DNA of 64,000 bases. It comes from Mesorhizobium amorphae. Its GTDB lineage: Bacteria > Pseudomonadota > Alphaproteobacteria > Rhizobiales > Rhizobiaceae. Shown here one piece after another: positions 33,718 through 43,372 of the stretch. The position numbers were made by a program, and so were the translations under genes. Under the pieces are notes generated by a model. The model was not told the origin of the DNA. It did no database searches and was given only the letters and a program-made list of their open reading frames with translations. Within the stretch, counting starts at the first letter, position 1. Each line of letters opens with the position of its first letter. Location: contig QFNI01000010.1 in NCBI GenBank assembly GCA_003240775.1, positions 1 through 64,000 of the forward strand. Direction: 5' to 3'.

Positions 33718-35514
33718 ATGTCCAACACCTCCGAGGCGGACGAGGCCCTGCCCTCCGCCACTCATCCCGCCTTGGCGCAGGCGCTCGCCGCGCAGGGCTA
33801 CAGCCAGCTCACCCCCGTTCAATCCCTGATGCTCGACCCCGCCCATGCGGAGCGCGACCTCTTGGTTTCCGCGCGCACCGGCTCGGGCAAGACGGTCGCC
33901 TTCGGCATCGCCATCGCCTCCACGCTTCTGGGCGAAGCCGAGCGCTTCGCGGACGCGCAAAGCCCGCTCGGCCTCGTGATCGCGCCGACCCGCGAACTGG
34001 CGCTCCAGGTACAGCGCGAGCTCAACTGGCTCTATGCGGCCGCCGGCATCCGCACGGCGACCGCCGTGGGCGGCATCGACATGCGCAAGGAGCGCCGCGC
34101 GCTGGAAGGCGGCGCCCATCTCGTGGTCGGCACGCCCGGCCGCCTGCGCGACCACATCACCAAGGGCGTGCTCGACTGCTCCGCCCTGCGTGCGGTGGTG
34201 CTCGACGAGGCCGACGAGATGCTGGACTTGGGCTTCCGCGAGGACCTCGAATTCATTCTGGCGGCGGCACCGCAGACACGCCGCACGCTGCTCTTCTCGG
34301 CCACCGTGCCGCGCTCCATCGCCGATCTCGCGCGCACCTATCAGCGCGACGCCGTGCGCGTGGTGGCGGGCGAAGCGCGCGAGCAGCATTCCGACATCGA
34401 GTACCGCCTGATGCTCGTGCGCCGCGACGAGCGCGACGCCGCCGTGATCAACACGCTCCTGCACGAGGACGCGCGCAGCGCGCTCGTCTTCTGCCACACG
34501 CGCGAAGCCGTGCGGCATCTGGCGGCACGGCTGTCCAACCGGGGGTTCGCGGTGGTGGCGCTGTCGGGCGAGATGGCGCAAGGCGAGCGCACGGGCGCGC
34601 TGCAGGCCATGCGCGACGGCCGCGCGCGCGTCTGCGTGGCGACCGATGTGGCGGCCCGCGGCATTGACCTGCCCAACCTCGACCTCGTGATCCATGCCGA
34701 CGTGCCGTCGAACCCCGCGACCCTTCTGCACCGCTCGGGCCGCACGGGCCGCGCGGGGCGCAAGGGCGTCTGCGTGCTCGTGGTGCCGGAGCATCGCAGG
34801 GGTGCGGCAAGCCGCGTGCTGGGCCTGGCGCGCCTTCAGGCATCCGTGGTCGCGGTGCCGGCGCTCGAAGCCATCGAGACGGCACAGCGCGAGCGGATCG
34901 TGGAAAAGGCGACCGCTGCCGCCCCGCCCGACGAGAACGAGGCGCGCTTCGCGGCCGACCTCGCGGGCCGGCTTTCGGCGGAAGCGCTCGCGCTCGCGTT
35001 CCTGCGCGGCGAGCTGGCTGCCCTTCCGGTGGCCGAGGACGTCAACCCGATCGCCATCGGCGAGACCACCGCGCGCCTCGGGCGCGGCGACAAGCGCGAG
35101 CGGCCGGAGCGGGATTCCGCCCCGCGCGAGGAGCGCATCTCGGGCGGCATCCTGTTTTCGCTGTCGCTCGGCCGCAAGCAGCGCGCGGACCCCAAATGGC
35201 TCCTGCCGATGATCTGCAAGGCGGGCGGGGTCGGCAAGCGCGACGTGGGCGCCATCCGTATCGGCGACACCGAAACCGTGTTCGAGATCGCGGCCGACAA
35301 GGCGCAGGCCTATGCCGAGCGCATCCAGGAGCCGGGCGCCCTGGAGCGCGGCATCATGATCGCGCCAGCGGGCGAAGGGATGCCGGCCGCGGCACCGCGC
35401 CCCAAGAAGCCCCATCGCGGACAGGGTCCGAAGCCCGGCGGTTTCGCCAAGCCTGCCAAGGGCAAATTCGTGAAGGGCGGTCCTGCAAAGCGCAAGCCCA
35501 AGCGCGCGGAGTGA
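33718..35514 (+). CDS. DEAD-box ATP-dependent RNA helicase with DbpA-type RNA-binding domain
   Basis: 598 aa. Motif I ARTGSGKT (residues 52-59), Ia APTRELALQV, II DEAD (163-166), III FSATVP, and helicase-C motifs ATDVAARGIDLPNLDLVIHADVP and HRSGRTGRAGRKG. Near residues 475-550 a DbpA-like RNA-binding domain (GGILFSLSLGRKQRADPKWLLPMICKAGGVGKRDVGAIRI) is followed by a basic proline-lysine tail. It suggests a CsdA/DeaD-like role in ribosome assembly or mRNA turnover. Start ATG 33718 chosen over the GTG/ATG at 33685, since MSNTSEADEAL is nearest the Q motif (YSQLTPVQSLML). Divergent from mfd; convergent with the ceramidase-like gene (9 bp). Confidence 0.93.
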   Translation: MSNTSEADEALPSATHPALAQALAAQGYSQLTPVQSLMLDPAHAERDLLVSARTGSGKTVAFGIAIASTLLGEAERFADAQSPLGLVIAPTRELALQVQRELNWLYAAAGIRTATAVGGIDMRKERRALEGGAHLVVGTPGRLRDHITKGVLDCSALRAVVLDEADEMLDLGFREDLEFILAAAPQTRRTLLFSATVPRSIADLARTYQRDAVRVVAGEAREQHSDIEYRLMLVRRDERDAAVINTLLHEDARSALVFCHTREAVRHLAARLSNRGFAVVALSGEMAQGERTGALQAMRDGRARVCVATDVAARGIDLPNLDLVIHADVPSNPATLLHRSGRTGRAGRKGVCVLVVPEHRRGAASRVLGLARLQASVVAVPALEAIETAQRERIVEKATAAAPPDENEARFAADLAGRLSAEALALAFLRGELAALPVAEDVNPIAIGETTARLGRGDKRERPERDSAPREERISGGILFSLSLGRKQRADPKWLLPMICKAGGVGKRDVGAIRIGDTETVFEIAADKAQAYAERIQEPGALERGIMIAPAGEGMPAAAPRPKKPHRGQGPKPGGFAKPAKGKFVKGGPAKRKPKRAE

Positions 35515-35523
35515 GGAACGGGG

Positions 35524-36204
35524 TCAGCGCACGATGGCGCCGGCCCTTCCCTTCATCCCGAACTTCGCCACACCCGTCAGGATCACGCCCAGCATCAGCC
35601 CGTTCAGCACGTGCCACAAGAAGTGCGTGCCGAGCGGGAAGCTGGCGCAGACCACCGGATCGAGGATGCGGAACGTGGCCGAGGCGATGAAGATCAGCCC
35701 GGCCGCGATGTTCACCGCGCCTGCCTTGTGCCCCCGTCTGACGAGCAAGGCGCCCGTGAAGAAGAGCGCGAGCAGCGGCGGCAGGTAGCCCGTGGAGCCG
35801 TTGGTCGCCTGGTGGAGCGCCGTGGGCAGGAGCCAGACGGCCAGGCCCGTGAGTGCGTAGAAGCCCACTGTCGCCCCGACCGCGCGCCCAAGCAGCAGGC
35901 CGAGATAGCGCTCAAACGTGAACACCGTATAGGCGAGCACGAACACGGCGATGGGGATGATGTCGGCCCAGATGGTGAGCCGCGTGGCATCCGTGTGGAA
36001 GGCAAACGAGCCCAGGCCGATCAGCACGGTCAACCAGCCCAGCGCTTCCGCGAACCCGTCGCGCCCCCGCGCGCGCATGGCTGTCAGCCCCCAGATGCCC
36101 GCCAGGATGAAGGCGAGGTTGGTCACCGCATTGACGGGCTCGGCCCAGAAATGCGCGCCCAAACGCTCGCAATAGAGATCGACGGGCTGGGTCCAGGCGG
36201 TCAT
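35524..36204 (-). CDS. ceramidase-like integral membrane protein (CREST superfamily)
   Basis: 226 aa with about seven membrane helices. Family motifs: YCERLGAHFWAEPVNAVTNLAF at the N-terminus (glutamate and asparagines), GLGSFAFHTDATRLTIWADIIPI (histidine and aspartates) and LGTHFLWHVLNGLMLG (two histidines), which together make the predicted zinc site of alkaline ceramidase-type hydrolases. Whether it acts on ceramide or another lipid amide is unknown. Stop is 9 bp from the helicase stop. Start ATG 36204. Confidence 0.85.
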   Translation of the reverse strand: MTAWTQPVDLYCERLGAHFWAEPVNAVTNLAFILAGIWGLTAMRARGRDGFAEALGWLTVLIGLGSFAFHTDATRLTIWADIIPIAVFVLAYTVFTFERYLGLLLGRAVGATVGFYALTGLAVWLLPTALHQATNGSTGYLPPLLALFFTGALLVRRGHKAGAVNIAAGLIFIASATFRILDPVVCASFPLGTHFLWHVLNGLMLGVILTGVAKFGMKGRAGAIVR

Positions 36205-36311
36205 GGCGGCCTTCGGCGGAAGACGGATTCGGGCCGAAACTAGCGCCGAGCGGTTAGCGCGGGGTTTTCACCGCACCCCCGTAGGCTGGGGAAGCGTGTT
36301 CTGGAGCCTGG

Positions 36312-36665
36312 TCAGGAGCCGGGCACGGCGCAGATCGTGGAGCGGGTGAGGAAGCGCTTCTCGCGGCCGTTGTCGAGGCTGAACATGCCGCCCCGGCCGG
36401 GCACCACGTCGATCAGGAGGTCGGTGTGCTTCCAGGCTTCGAACTGCGATTCGCTGATGAAGACGGGGGTGTCGTCGATGTGGCCCAGAAGCACGTCGCG
36501 GTCGCCCACCACGAAGTCGGAGCGCGGGTAGCACATGGGCGAGGACCCGTCGCAGCAGCCGCCGGACTGGTGAAACAGAACGGGGCCGTGGTCGGCCACG
36601 ATCTCGGCCAGCAACTCCCTCGCCGCAGGCGTGGCGGAAACCTTGTCGAGCGGGGGCTGGGACAT
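36312..36665 (-). CDS. DUF779 family protein
   Basis: 117 aa. Cysteine-rich block HQSGGCCDGSSPMCYPRSDF (residues 32-51) and the C-terminal LIDVVPGRGGMFSLDNGREKRF are characteristic of DUF779, whose genes routinely stand beside ExaC/AldB-type aldehyde dehydrogenases, as here. A metal or cofactor role is often supposed but not shown. Start ATG 36665. Confidence 0.9.
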   Translation of the reverse strand: MSQPPLDKVSATPAARELLAEIVADHGPVLFHQSGGCCDGSSPMCYPRSDFVVGDRDVLLGHIDDTPVFISESQFEAWKHTDLLIDVVPGRGGMFSLDNGREKRFLTRSTICAVPGS

Positions 36666-36919
36666 GGAACGGTCTCCGGTTGGGGCGCGGTCGAGGCGGG
36701 CTCTCGGAGGCTGCCTCGCCGGTCGGTGGCGGAGAGCCTGCCAGGAATCTTCGGTTCAGCCAAGGCACCGAACGCCGTCGATGCCGGAAGCATCGGCGAG
36801 GACCGGCAACGCAGGCTGGGCCGGAAGGAACCGCAAGGAACGAGCCGACCGACTTGCGGGGCAGTCTCTCAGGACGAGGGCGAGCGCCGGTCAAGGGAGC
36901 GAGCGGCGGGGCCCTGCAA

Positions 36920-36973
36920 TCCTCATCCTGAGAGGCGGGCTCGCATGTTTGGCGTCAAGCGAGCCTGCACGAT
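36920..36973. repeat. decayed copy of the CCTCATCCTGAG palindromic repeat
   Basis: Begins TCCTCATCCTGAG and ends GCGAGCCTGCACGAT; the inner arms GGCTCGC and GCGAGCC still pair. It resembles the better preserved copies at 15385-15512. Confidence 0.5.
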
Positions 36974-37012
36974 CCCCTTCCCCGCCCGTCTGAACCGGGC
37001 GAGGAAGAGGGG
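36974..37012 (-). terminator. possible terminator of the aldehyde dehydrogenase gene
   Basis: An imperfect hairpin with arms CCCCTTCCCCGCCCG and CGGGCGAGGAAGAGGGG lies 10 bp after the stop of the leftward aldehyde dehydrogenase. No U-run follows, so a simple intrinsic terminator is only possible. Confidence 0.35.
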
Positions 37013-37022
37013 TGGGCTTGGC

Positions 37023-38540
<1,518 letters not shown>

Positions 38541-38645
38541 TGTCACTTCCTCCCGAGAAGCGCCGCCTCCTTGCGGCTCGGGGGAGAGGATCGGCAAGCG
38601 CGGGCAGCCTGTCACGGGGGGCGCGGCAAGGCGGGCGGGCAAACC

Positions 38646-38660
38646 GTCGCAAAATGCGAC
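38646..38660. promoter_or_regulatory. GTCGCA-AAA-TGCGAC dyad, candidate activator site for the aldehyde dehydrogenase
   Basis: Perfect six-base arms around AAA, 105 bp upstream of the dehydrogenase ATG and 7 bp beyond the stop of the GAF-Fis regulator gene. No -24/-12 sigma-54 promoter (TGGC-N8-TTGC) is visible between it and the start codon, consistent with a regulator that lacks the sigma-54 domain. Confidence 0.5.
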
Positions 38661-38667
38661 AGTCGGA

Positions 38668-39618
38668 TCAGTGCGTCCGTTCGCGTGCCAGACGGCGGTG
38701 GAGCGTGGCACGCGAGATGCCGAGCGCGCGAGCCGCAGCCGACACGTTTCCCGAGGCCTGGGCGAGCGCGCGGTTGACCGCGCTCTGGCGCAGGTCCTCC
38801 AGGCTTGCCCCCTCGCCGCCGCCCAGGAAGCCGGTCGCGGGGCGCGGGGCGTCGAGGTCGGCTGCCGAGATGCCGAGAACCGTGCGCGCGAGCCGGGTCG
38901 CGCCGATCACGCAATCGTCGGCATCGACGGCCAGCAGCGCGTTGAGCGCGTTGTCGGGTGTGGGCGCGAGCACGATGCGGGCAGCCGGAAAGGCCAACCG
39001 GAAGGCATCGGCCTCGATGCGGCGGGCCGCGTCGTTCACCGCGACCGCGATCAGCGCCACGATGGCCTCGTTGAGGTCGGAGCGCGCGGACGACACATCG
39101 AGCGCGCCGGCAAGCCGTCCCTCATGGTCGAAGACGGGTGCGGTGGTGCAGGAAAGCCCGGCATTGCGGCCGTGGAAATGCTGGTCGCGGTGGATGGTGA
39201 GCGCGCGCTCCTCCACCAGGCAGGTGCCGATGCCGTTGGTGCCCTCGCGCTCCTCGCTCCACACGGTGCCCGTCCAAAGGCCCCAGTCGCGGAAGACGGG
39301 GTCGTCGGCCGCCGCACCCCGGCGCTCCACGGGAACGCCGTTGCGGTCGGCGAGCAGCACGCAGCAGCCCGCCCCGCCCACGGCCGAGTAAAGCCGGTCG
39401 AGGCTGCCCTGGGCGGCGACAACGAGCGAGCCCAGCCGGTCGCGGGCACGCGCGAGTTCCGTGTCCGACAGGCGCTCGGGCTCGCGGCGCTCGGCGGGGT
39501 CGAGGCGATGGAGCGCCGCGGAGCGCTGCCAGGACGCGACGAGCGCCGAGCGCGCCGCCCCGCTGCCGCGAAGTGCCGTCTCGATTCGATTGCAGTGCTG
39601 CGCGAGATTGCCGCCCAT
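38668..39618 (-). CDS. GAF-Fis transcriptional regulator without AAA+ domain (AcoR-like)
   Basis: 316 aa. N-terminal GAF-type sensor like that of AcoR (SWQRSAALHRLDP, TVWSEEREGTNGIGTCLVEERALTIHRDQHF, APVFDHEGRLAGALDVSS) and a C-terminal Fis helix-turn-helix (ASGNVSAAARALGISRATLHRRLAR). The central AAA+ sigma-54 ATPase domain of about 240 residues is absent, so it must act on a sigma-70-type promoter. Start ATG 39618 follows GGGAGGGG; longer frames were refused. Likely controls the aldehyde dehydrogenase in response to a small aldehyde, alcohol or ketone, by analogy with AcoR. Confidence 0.88.
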   Translation of the reverse strand: MGGNLAQHCNRIETALRGSGAARSALVASWQRSAALHRLDPAERREPERLSDTELARARDRLGSLVVAAQGSLDRLYSAVGGAGCCVLLADRNGVPVERRGAAADDPVFRDWGLWTGTVWSEEREGTNGIGTCLVEERALTIHRDQHFHGRNAGLSCTTAPVFDHEGRLAGALDVSSARSDLNEAIVALIAVAVNDAARRIEADAFRLAFPAARIVLAPTPDNALNALLAVDADDCVIGATRLARTVLGISAADLDAPRPATGFLGGGEGASLEDLRQSAVNRALAQASGNVSAAARALGISRATLHRRLARERTH

Positions 39619-39805
39619 AAGCCCCTCCCAAAGCCGATGACGCGTCAGTCGAAAGCTAGCCCAGCCCGGCGGCTTTGTCATCCTCATGCCGAAGATGTGC
39701 GCCGCGCGCCGAGAAACGCGCTCTTCGCGCGGCATTGTTGTTCGTCCGCCCAGCGCCTATGAAAGGCCCCGTTCACCCTCCCCTCACCGGCAACATCTCC
39801 GCTCC

Positions 39806-40270
39806 GTGCTCACCCGAAAAGGCAAATACGGCCTCAAGGCCCTGATCCATCTGGCAGCCCTGCCGGAGGGCCAGCTCGCCTTCGTGAGCGAGATCGCGAG
39901 CGCCAACAGCATCCCCAAGAAGTTCCTGGACGCGATCCTGGGCGAGCTGCGCAATGCCGGCTTCGTCCAGAGCCGCAAGGGCAAGGTGGGCGGCTACCGG
40001 CTGGCGCGCGACGCTCAGGAGATCATGGTGGGCCATGTGGTGCGCGTGCTCGACGGGCCGCTCGCGCCCATTCCCTGCGCGAGCCGCACCCGCTACGAGC
40101 CCTGCCAGGATTGCGACGAGGCATCGTGCCAGGTGCGGCTGATGATGTTTGAGGTGCGCAACGCCATCGCGGACGTGCTGGACGGCCACAGCCTGGCCGC
40201 CATGCGCGACATGGGGCAAGGCGAGGCCCCGGCCGCCAAGCCCCTTCTTTCGCGCGTGCTTTCCCCTTGA
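39806..40270 (+). CDS. Rrf2-family transcriptional regulator
   Basis: 154 aa. N-terminal winged helix typical of Rrf2 (LTRKGKYGLKALIHLAALPEGQLAFVSEIASANSIPKKFLDAILGEL, RKGKVGGYRLAR). A cysteine cluster (PCASRTRYEPCQDCDEASCQ, about residues 91-110) could hold an Fe-S centre or sense redox state, as in IscR/NsrR relatives. GTG 39806 was taken as start because the domain begins directly there and the longer frame reads like non-coding sequence. Its stop overlaps the TTG start of the FAD/NAD(P)-binding gene (TTGA), so it may regulate that gene and itself. Confidence 0.9.
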   Translation: MLTRKGKYGLKALIHLAALPEGQLAFVSEIASANSIPKKFLDAILGELRNAGFVQSRKGKVGGYRLARDAQEIMVGHVVRVLDGPLAPIPCASRTRYEPCQDCDEASCQVRLMMFEVRNAIADVLDGHSLAAMRDMGQGEAPAAKPLLSRVLSP

Positions 40271-41595
40271 GCGCTTCCCGCACCGTTTTGATCGTCGGCG
40301 GAGGCGCGAGCGGCACCATCCTGGCCCATGCGCTGCTGCGCCGCGAAGCGCCCGACCTGCGCGTCGTGATCGTGGAAAAGCGCGAGGCGCTGGGGCGGGG
40401 CCTCGCCTATTCCACGCGCGAGCCCGATCACCTGCTCAACGTCGCAGCCACCAACATGGGGGCGATGCCCGACCAGCCGCGCCATTTCGCGGAATGGCTG
40501 GGGCCCCGTGCCGACGTGCCCGACCTCGCTCTCTTCCATGCGCCGCGCATGCTCTTCGGCGACTATCTCGGCGCGCTCGTCGCGCCTGCGCTGGCGGACG
40601 GGCGGCTCGTTCACCTGCGCGCCACCTGCCTGTCGCTCGGCATGCGAGCGGACGGCAGCGTGGAAGCGCGGCTCGACGACGGCACGCGGGTGGTGGCTGG
40701 AGCGGCCGTGCTCGCCACCGGCCATGACGAGGCGCAAGTGCCTTCGCGGCCCTTCGCCGTGCGCTTCGCGGGCCCCGAAGACCTGCCCGAGGACCGCTCC
40801 GCACCCGTGCTCATCATGGGAACGGGGCTCAGCATGGCGGATGCCTGGCTGTCGCTCCAGCGGCGCGAGCATCGCGGCTCGGTGACGGCGGTGTCGCGAC
40901 GCGGGCTGTTTCCCGCCCGCCATCGGCCCAACCAACCCTTGAAGCTCGATCGCGCCGACATCCCCTTCGGCACCGACCTCACCTATTTCATGGGCTGGTT
41001 CCGCGATCTCGTGCACGAGACGGAAGCCAAGGGCGGCGACTGGCGCGACGTGGTGGACGGGTTGCGCCCCTTCAACCAGCAGATCTGGCGCAACTGGCCG
41101 GCGGGCGCCAAGCGCCGCTTCTTCGAACACACCAAGGCGTGGTGGGACATCCACCGCCACCGCATGGCGCCGAGTGTGCACACACGCGTGTCGCGCGCGG
41201 TGGCGCAAGGGGCGATCCGGCTGTTTCCTGGCCGGCTGATCCATGCGGAGAAAGCCGAAGGGGGCTGGACCGCGACCCTGCAGCGCCGCCGCACCCGCAA
41301 GGAGGAAACGGTGTTCGCCGCCACCATCCTCGACTGCACGGGCATCGCCACCGATCCCGCCCAAGGGGGCAACCCGCTGATCCGCTCCTTGATCGCGGCC
41401 GGCACTGCGCGCACCGACCCCTTGCGTATCGGCCTCGACGTCACGCTGGACTGTCGGCTGGTGGACCGCGAGGGCAAGGCGGAGGCGCCGATCTTCGCGG
41501 TGGGTCCGCCCACGCGCGGCGCGTTTCTGGAGATCGACGCGGTGCCCGACATCCGCGTGCAGTGCCAGCGGGTGGCCGAGGGGCTCTTGGGATAG
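40267..41595 (+). CDS. FAD/NAD(P)-binding oxidoreductase-like protein
   Basis: 442 aa. N-terminal dinucleotide fold VLIVGGGASGTILAHAL (residues 7-23), then GRGLAYSTREPDHLLNVAATNMGA, a motif of the FAD-NAD(P)-binding family (NAD_binding_9 type), a second nucleotide fold VLIMGTGLSMADAWLSL and the C-terminal TRGAFLEIDAVPDIRVQ. Reaction unknown for the family. Start is TTG 40267, within the Rrf2 stop; no ATG exists close by and the nucleotide-binding strand begins at residue 7. Coupling to an Rrf2 regulator suggests a redox or Fe-S link. A more distant relative is at 52743-54416. Confidence 0.83.
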   Translation: MSASRTVLIVGGGASGTILAHALLRREAPDLRVVIVEKREALGRGLAYSTREPDHLLNVAATNMGAMPDQPRHFAEWLGPRADVPDLALFHAPRMLFGDYLGALVAPALADGRLVHLRATCLSLGMRADGSVEARLDDGTRVVAGAAVLATGHDEAQVPSRPFAVRFAGPEDLPEDRSAPVLIMGTGLSMADAWLSLQRREHRGSVTAVSRRGLFPARHRPNQPLKLDRADIPFGTDLTYFMGWFRDLVHETEAKGGDWRDVVDGLRPFNQQIWRNWPAGAKRRFFEHTKAWWDIHRHRMAPSVHTRVSRAVAQGAIRLFPGRLIHAEKAEGGWTATLQRRRTRKEETVFAATILDCTGIATDPAQGGNPLIRSLIAAGTARTDPLRIGLDVTLDCRLVDREGKAEAPIFAVGPPTRGAFLEIDAVPDIRVQCQRVAEGLLG

Positions 41596-41689
41596 GCGGC
41601 GCGGTGGTGCGTTCTTTGGAACCCAACTCCGCCGGACACCCTGGAGCCTGACCGAAAGTTCGTCCGAGGATTTCCACTGACGGCGATGC

Positions 41690-41791
41690 CCTCCCTCCCC
41701 CTTGAGGGGAGGGATACAGGGTGGGGGTATCGGTGCAGGCACTGGTTCGACGTCACCCCCACCCCTAACCCCTCCCCTCAAGGGGGAGGGG
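41690..41791. repeat. paired inverted palindromes, G/C-tract family (second locus)
   Basis: Left copy 41693-41713 (CCCTCCCCCTTGAGGGGAGG then G) and right copy 41769-41791 (CCCTCCCCTCAAGGGGGAGG core) face each other, with TGGGGGT/ACCCCCA bordering the 50-bp middle. Same family as 5104-5207. It lies between the convergent FAD/NAD(P)-binding gene (ends 41595) and the ABC exporter (ends 41834). Confidence 0.8.
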
Positions 41792-41833
41792 AAATGGAGA
41801 GGTCGGTGCGAGACGAAAAGGAGGCCGGCCCGC

Positions 41834-43372
41834 TCACGCCCTGACCGCCACCCCTCCACCGCTTCCGCGCGGGCTCAGCATCCAGGCGAGCATCAGAACG
41901 GCCAGCGCAAGGGCTGCCGTCGCAACCCAGACCGGGCTGCCGGCGGCGGCGAAGCCCGCAGTCGCTGCCCAGCCAATCGAGGAGAAGGCTTCGGCAAAGG
42001 TCGCAAAACGCGACGAGGTCTGGCGGCGGCGGAGCTGCGAGCGCTTGGCCTGGGCGCGGAAGAAGACCTGGATGGCGGTCGCGGCGCCCGCCGATGCCAG
42101 GACGCCGGCAAGCGCCACCAACGCCGTGCCCGGCGCGGTGAAGGCGAGCGGCAGGAGGATCGGCAGCATCAGAAGCGCCACCGCGCCGATGATCGCCTCG
42201 ATCTTGGCGCGCAGCACGGCGCGCGGGGTGACGGGTGCCGTGGCAACCAGGTCCGGCGCATCCTCGCCCGACACCGCGAGCCAGGCTAGGCCGCCCGCGA
42301 GCTGGCCCGCGGCCATCACGAGAACGGGCGCCAGGATCGCCACGCCGCCCGCCGCATCGCCATAGTTGCGCCAGAGCAGAAGGGCGGGCGGGATCAGGTA
42401 GAGAAGCTGCATCAGGGTCTGCGAGACGAGCCAGGGATCGCGCGCCAGAAGGGTCCATTCCTTGCGGCGCAGCGTGGCGGCCGGGCTCGCGGGGCGGAAG
42501 GCGCGGCGGGCCTGGCGGCGGCTGCCGCGGTCGAGGCTCGCAGCCGCCAGCGCGTAGTTTCCGAAGCGGCGCGAGGCGATCGAGACCGCCAGGGCAAACA
42601 GCGCCACACTGAAGATGGCGACGGCCGCAAAGGCTTCGCCGTCGCCTATCGCCGCGCGGGCGGGAAACCAGGCGAGGCTGTCGACCGGCGGCATCCAGTC
42701 GAGCACGGTCTGGCCCACGAACACGTCGAAGCGCGACAGCGTGCCATAGGCGAAGACGGCGAATGCCTGCACGCCGATCACGAAGGAAGCGCCGACGATC
42801 GCTGCGACCACCTGGGACACGAAGCGCGTGCGCTTCGGCCCGATCAGCGCGAAGAGGCAGACGGTGAGGCCGACCGCAAGGGCGGTCGCCGTCAGCGCCA
42901 TCGCGAACAAGACGCCATAGGCGGCCAGCCAGTGCGGCCCCCCTTCCAGCGCCAGCATGTTGATGAAGGGCCCCATCAGGAGAAGGGCGAGCAGCGAGGT
43001 GGACACGCCGATGGCACCGACCCGCAGGCCGAACACCGTGCGCACGGGTGCGGGCGAAGACAGCAGGAGGTCGAGATCGGCCCGCGCATAGAAGGCGCGG
43101 GTGACGGATTCCATGGCCTGCGCGATCATCACCGTCCAGGCGAGCAGCGCGCTGCCCGAGATGGTCAGGAGCGTCGCGCGGTCGGGCGGGAAAGCCACGG
43201 AAGCGTAGGGCACGGCGAGCCGCCACGCGATCAGGTGCATGCCGACAGCAAGCCCTGTCGCGATCACGAGCGCCATGCGCCGGCGGCGCCTGCTGCCGGC
43301 GAACAGGACGGCGGTCGCCTCGCGCCAGATCAGGCGCAGCTCGTGCGCGGCGAGAAAGCCGTTGCCCCTCAC
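41834..43372 (-). CDS. ABC exporter membrane subunit
   Basis: 512 aa with about ten to twelve hydrophobic segments in two halves (for example LLTISGSALLAWTVMIAQAM, LLALLLMGPFINMLAL, ILAPVLVMAAGQLAGGLAWLAV). The middle holds ARADLDLLLSSPAPVRTVFGLR and AATLRRKEWTLLARDPWLVSQTLMQ, resembling the ABC-2-type permeases that pair with CcmA-like ATPases. Substrate unknown. The start ATG 43372 overlaps the stop of the ATPase gene by four bases. Confidence 0.83.
   Translation of the reverse strand: MRGNGFLAAHELRLIWREATAVLFAGSRRRRRMALVIATGLAVGMHLIAWRLAVPYASVAFPPDRATLLTISGSALLAWTVMIAQAMESVTRAFYARADLDLLLSSPAPVRTVFGLRVGAIGVSTSLLALLLMGPFINMLALEGGPHWLAAYGVLFAMALTATALAVGLTVCLFALIGPKRTRFVSQVVAAIVGASFVIGVQAFAVFAYGTLSRFDVFVGQTVLDWMPPVDSLAWFPARAAIGDGEAFAAVAIFSVALFALAVSIASRRFGNYALAAASLDRGSRRQARRAFRPASPAATLRRKEWTLLARDPWLVSQTLMQLLYLIPPALLLWRNYGDAAGGVAILAPVLVMAAGQLAGGLAWLAVSGEDAPDLVATAPVTPRAVLRAKIEAIIGAVALLMLPILLPLAFTAPGTALVALAGVLASAGAATAIQVFFRAQAKRSQLRRRQTSSRFATFAEAFSSIGWAATAGFAAAGSPVWVATAALALAVLMLAWMLSPRGSGGGVAVRA

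Larger units (their letters stand above)
36666..37022. other. 357-bp gene-free stretch between DUF779 and aldehyde dehydrogenase genes
   Basis: No convincing coding frame. Contents by position: 36666 to about 36915 show no clear signal, though a leftward promoter for the DUF779 gene may lie here; 36920-36973 is a decayed palindromic repeat of the CCTCATCCTGAG family; 36974-37012 is an imperfect hairpin just after the aldehyde dehydrogenase stop. The spacing suggests the two genes are not tightly coupled. Confidence 0.6.

Noticed and set aside
36666..37022. Glycine-riboswitch-like pieces (GGAGAGCC, CTCTCAGGAC) in the gene-free stretch
   Set aside because: They read on the plus strand, but both flanking genes are on the minus strand, and the conserved internal loops of the aptamer are not present.
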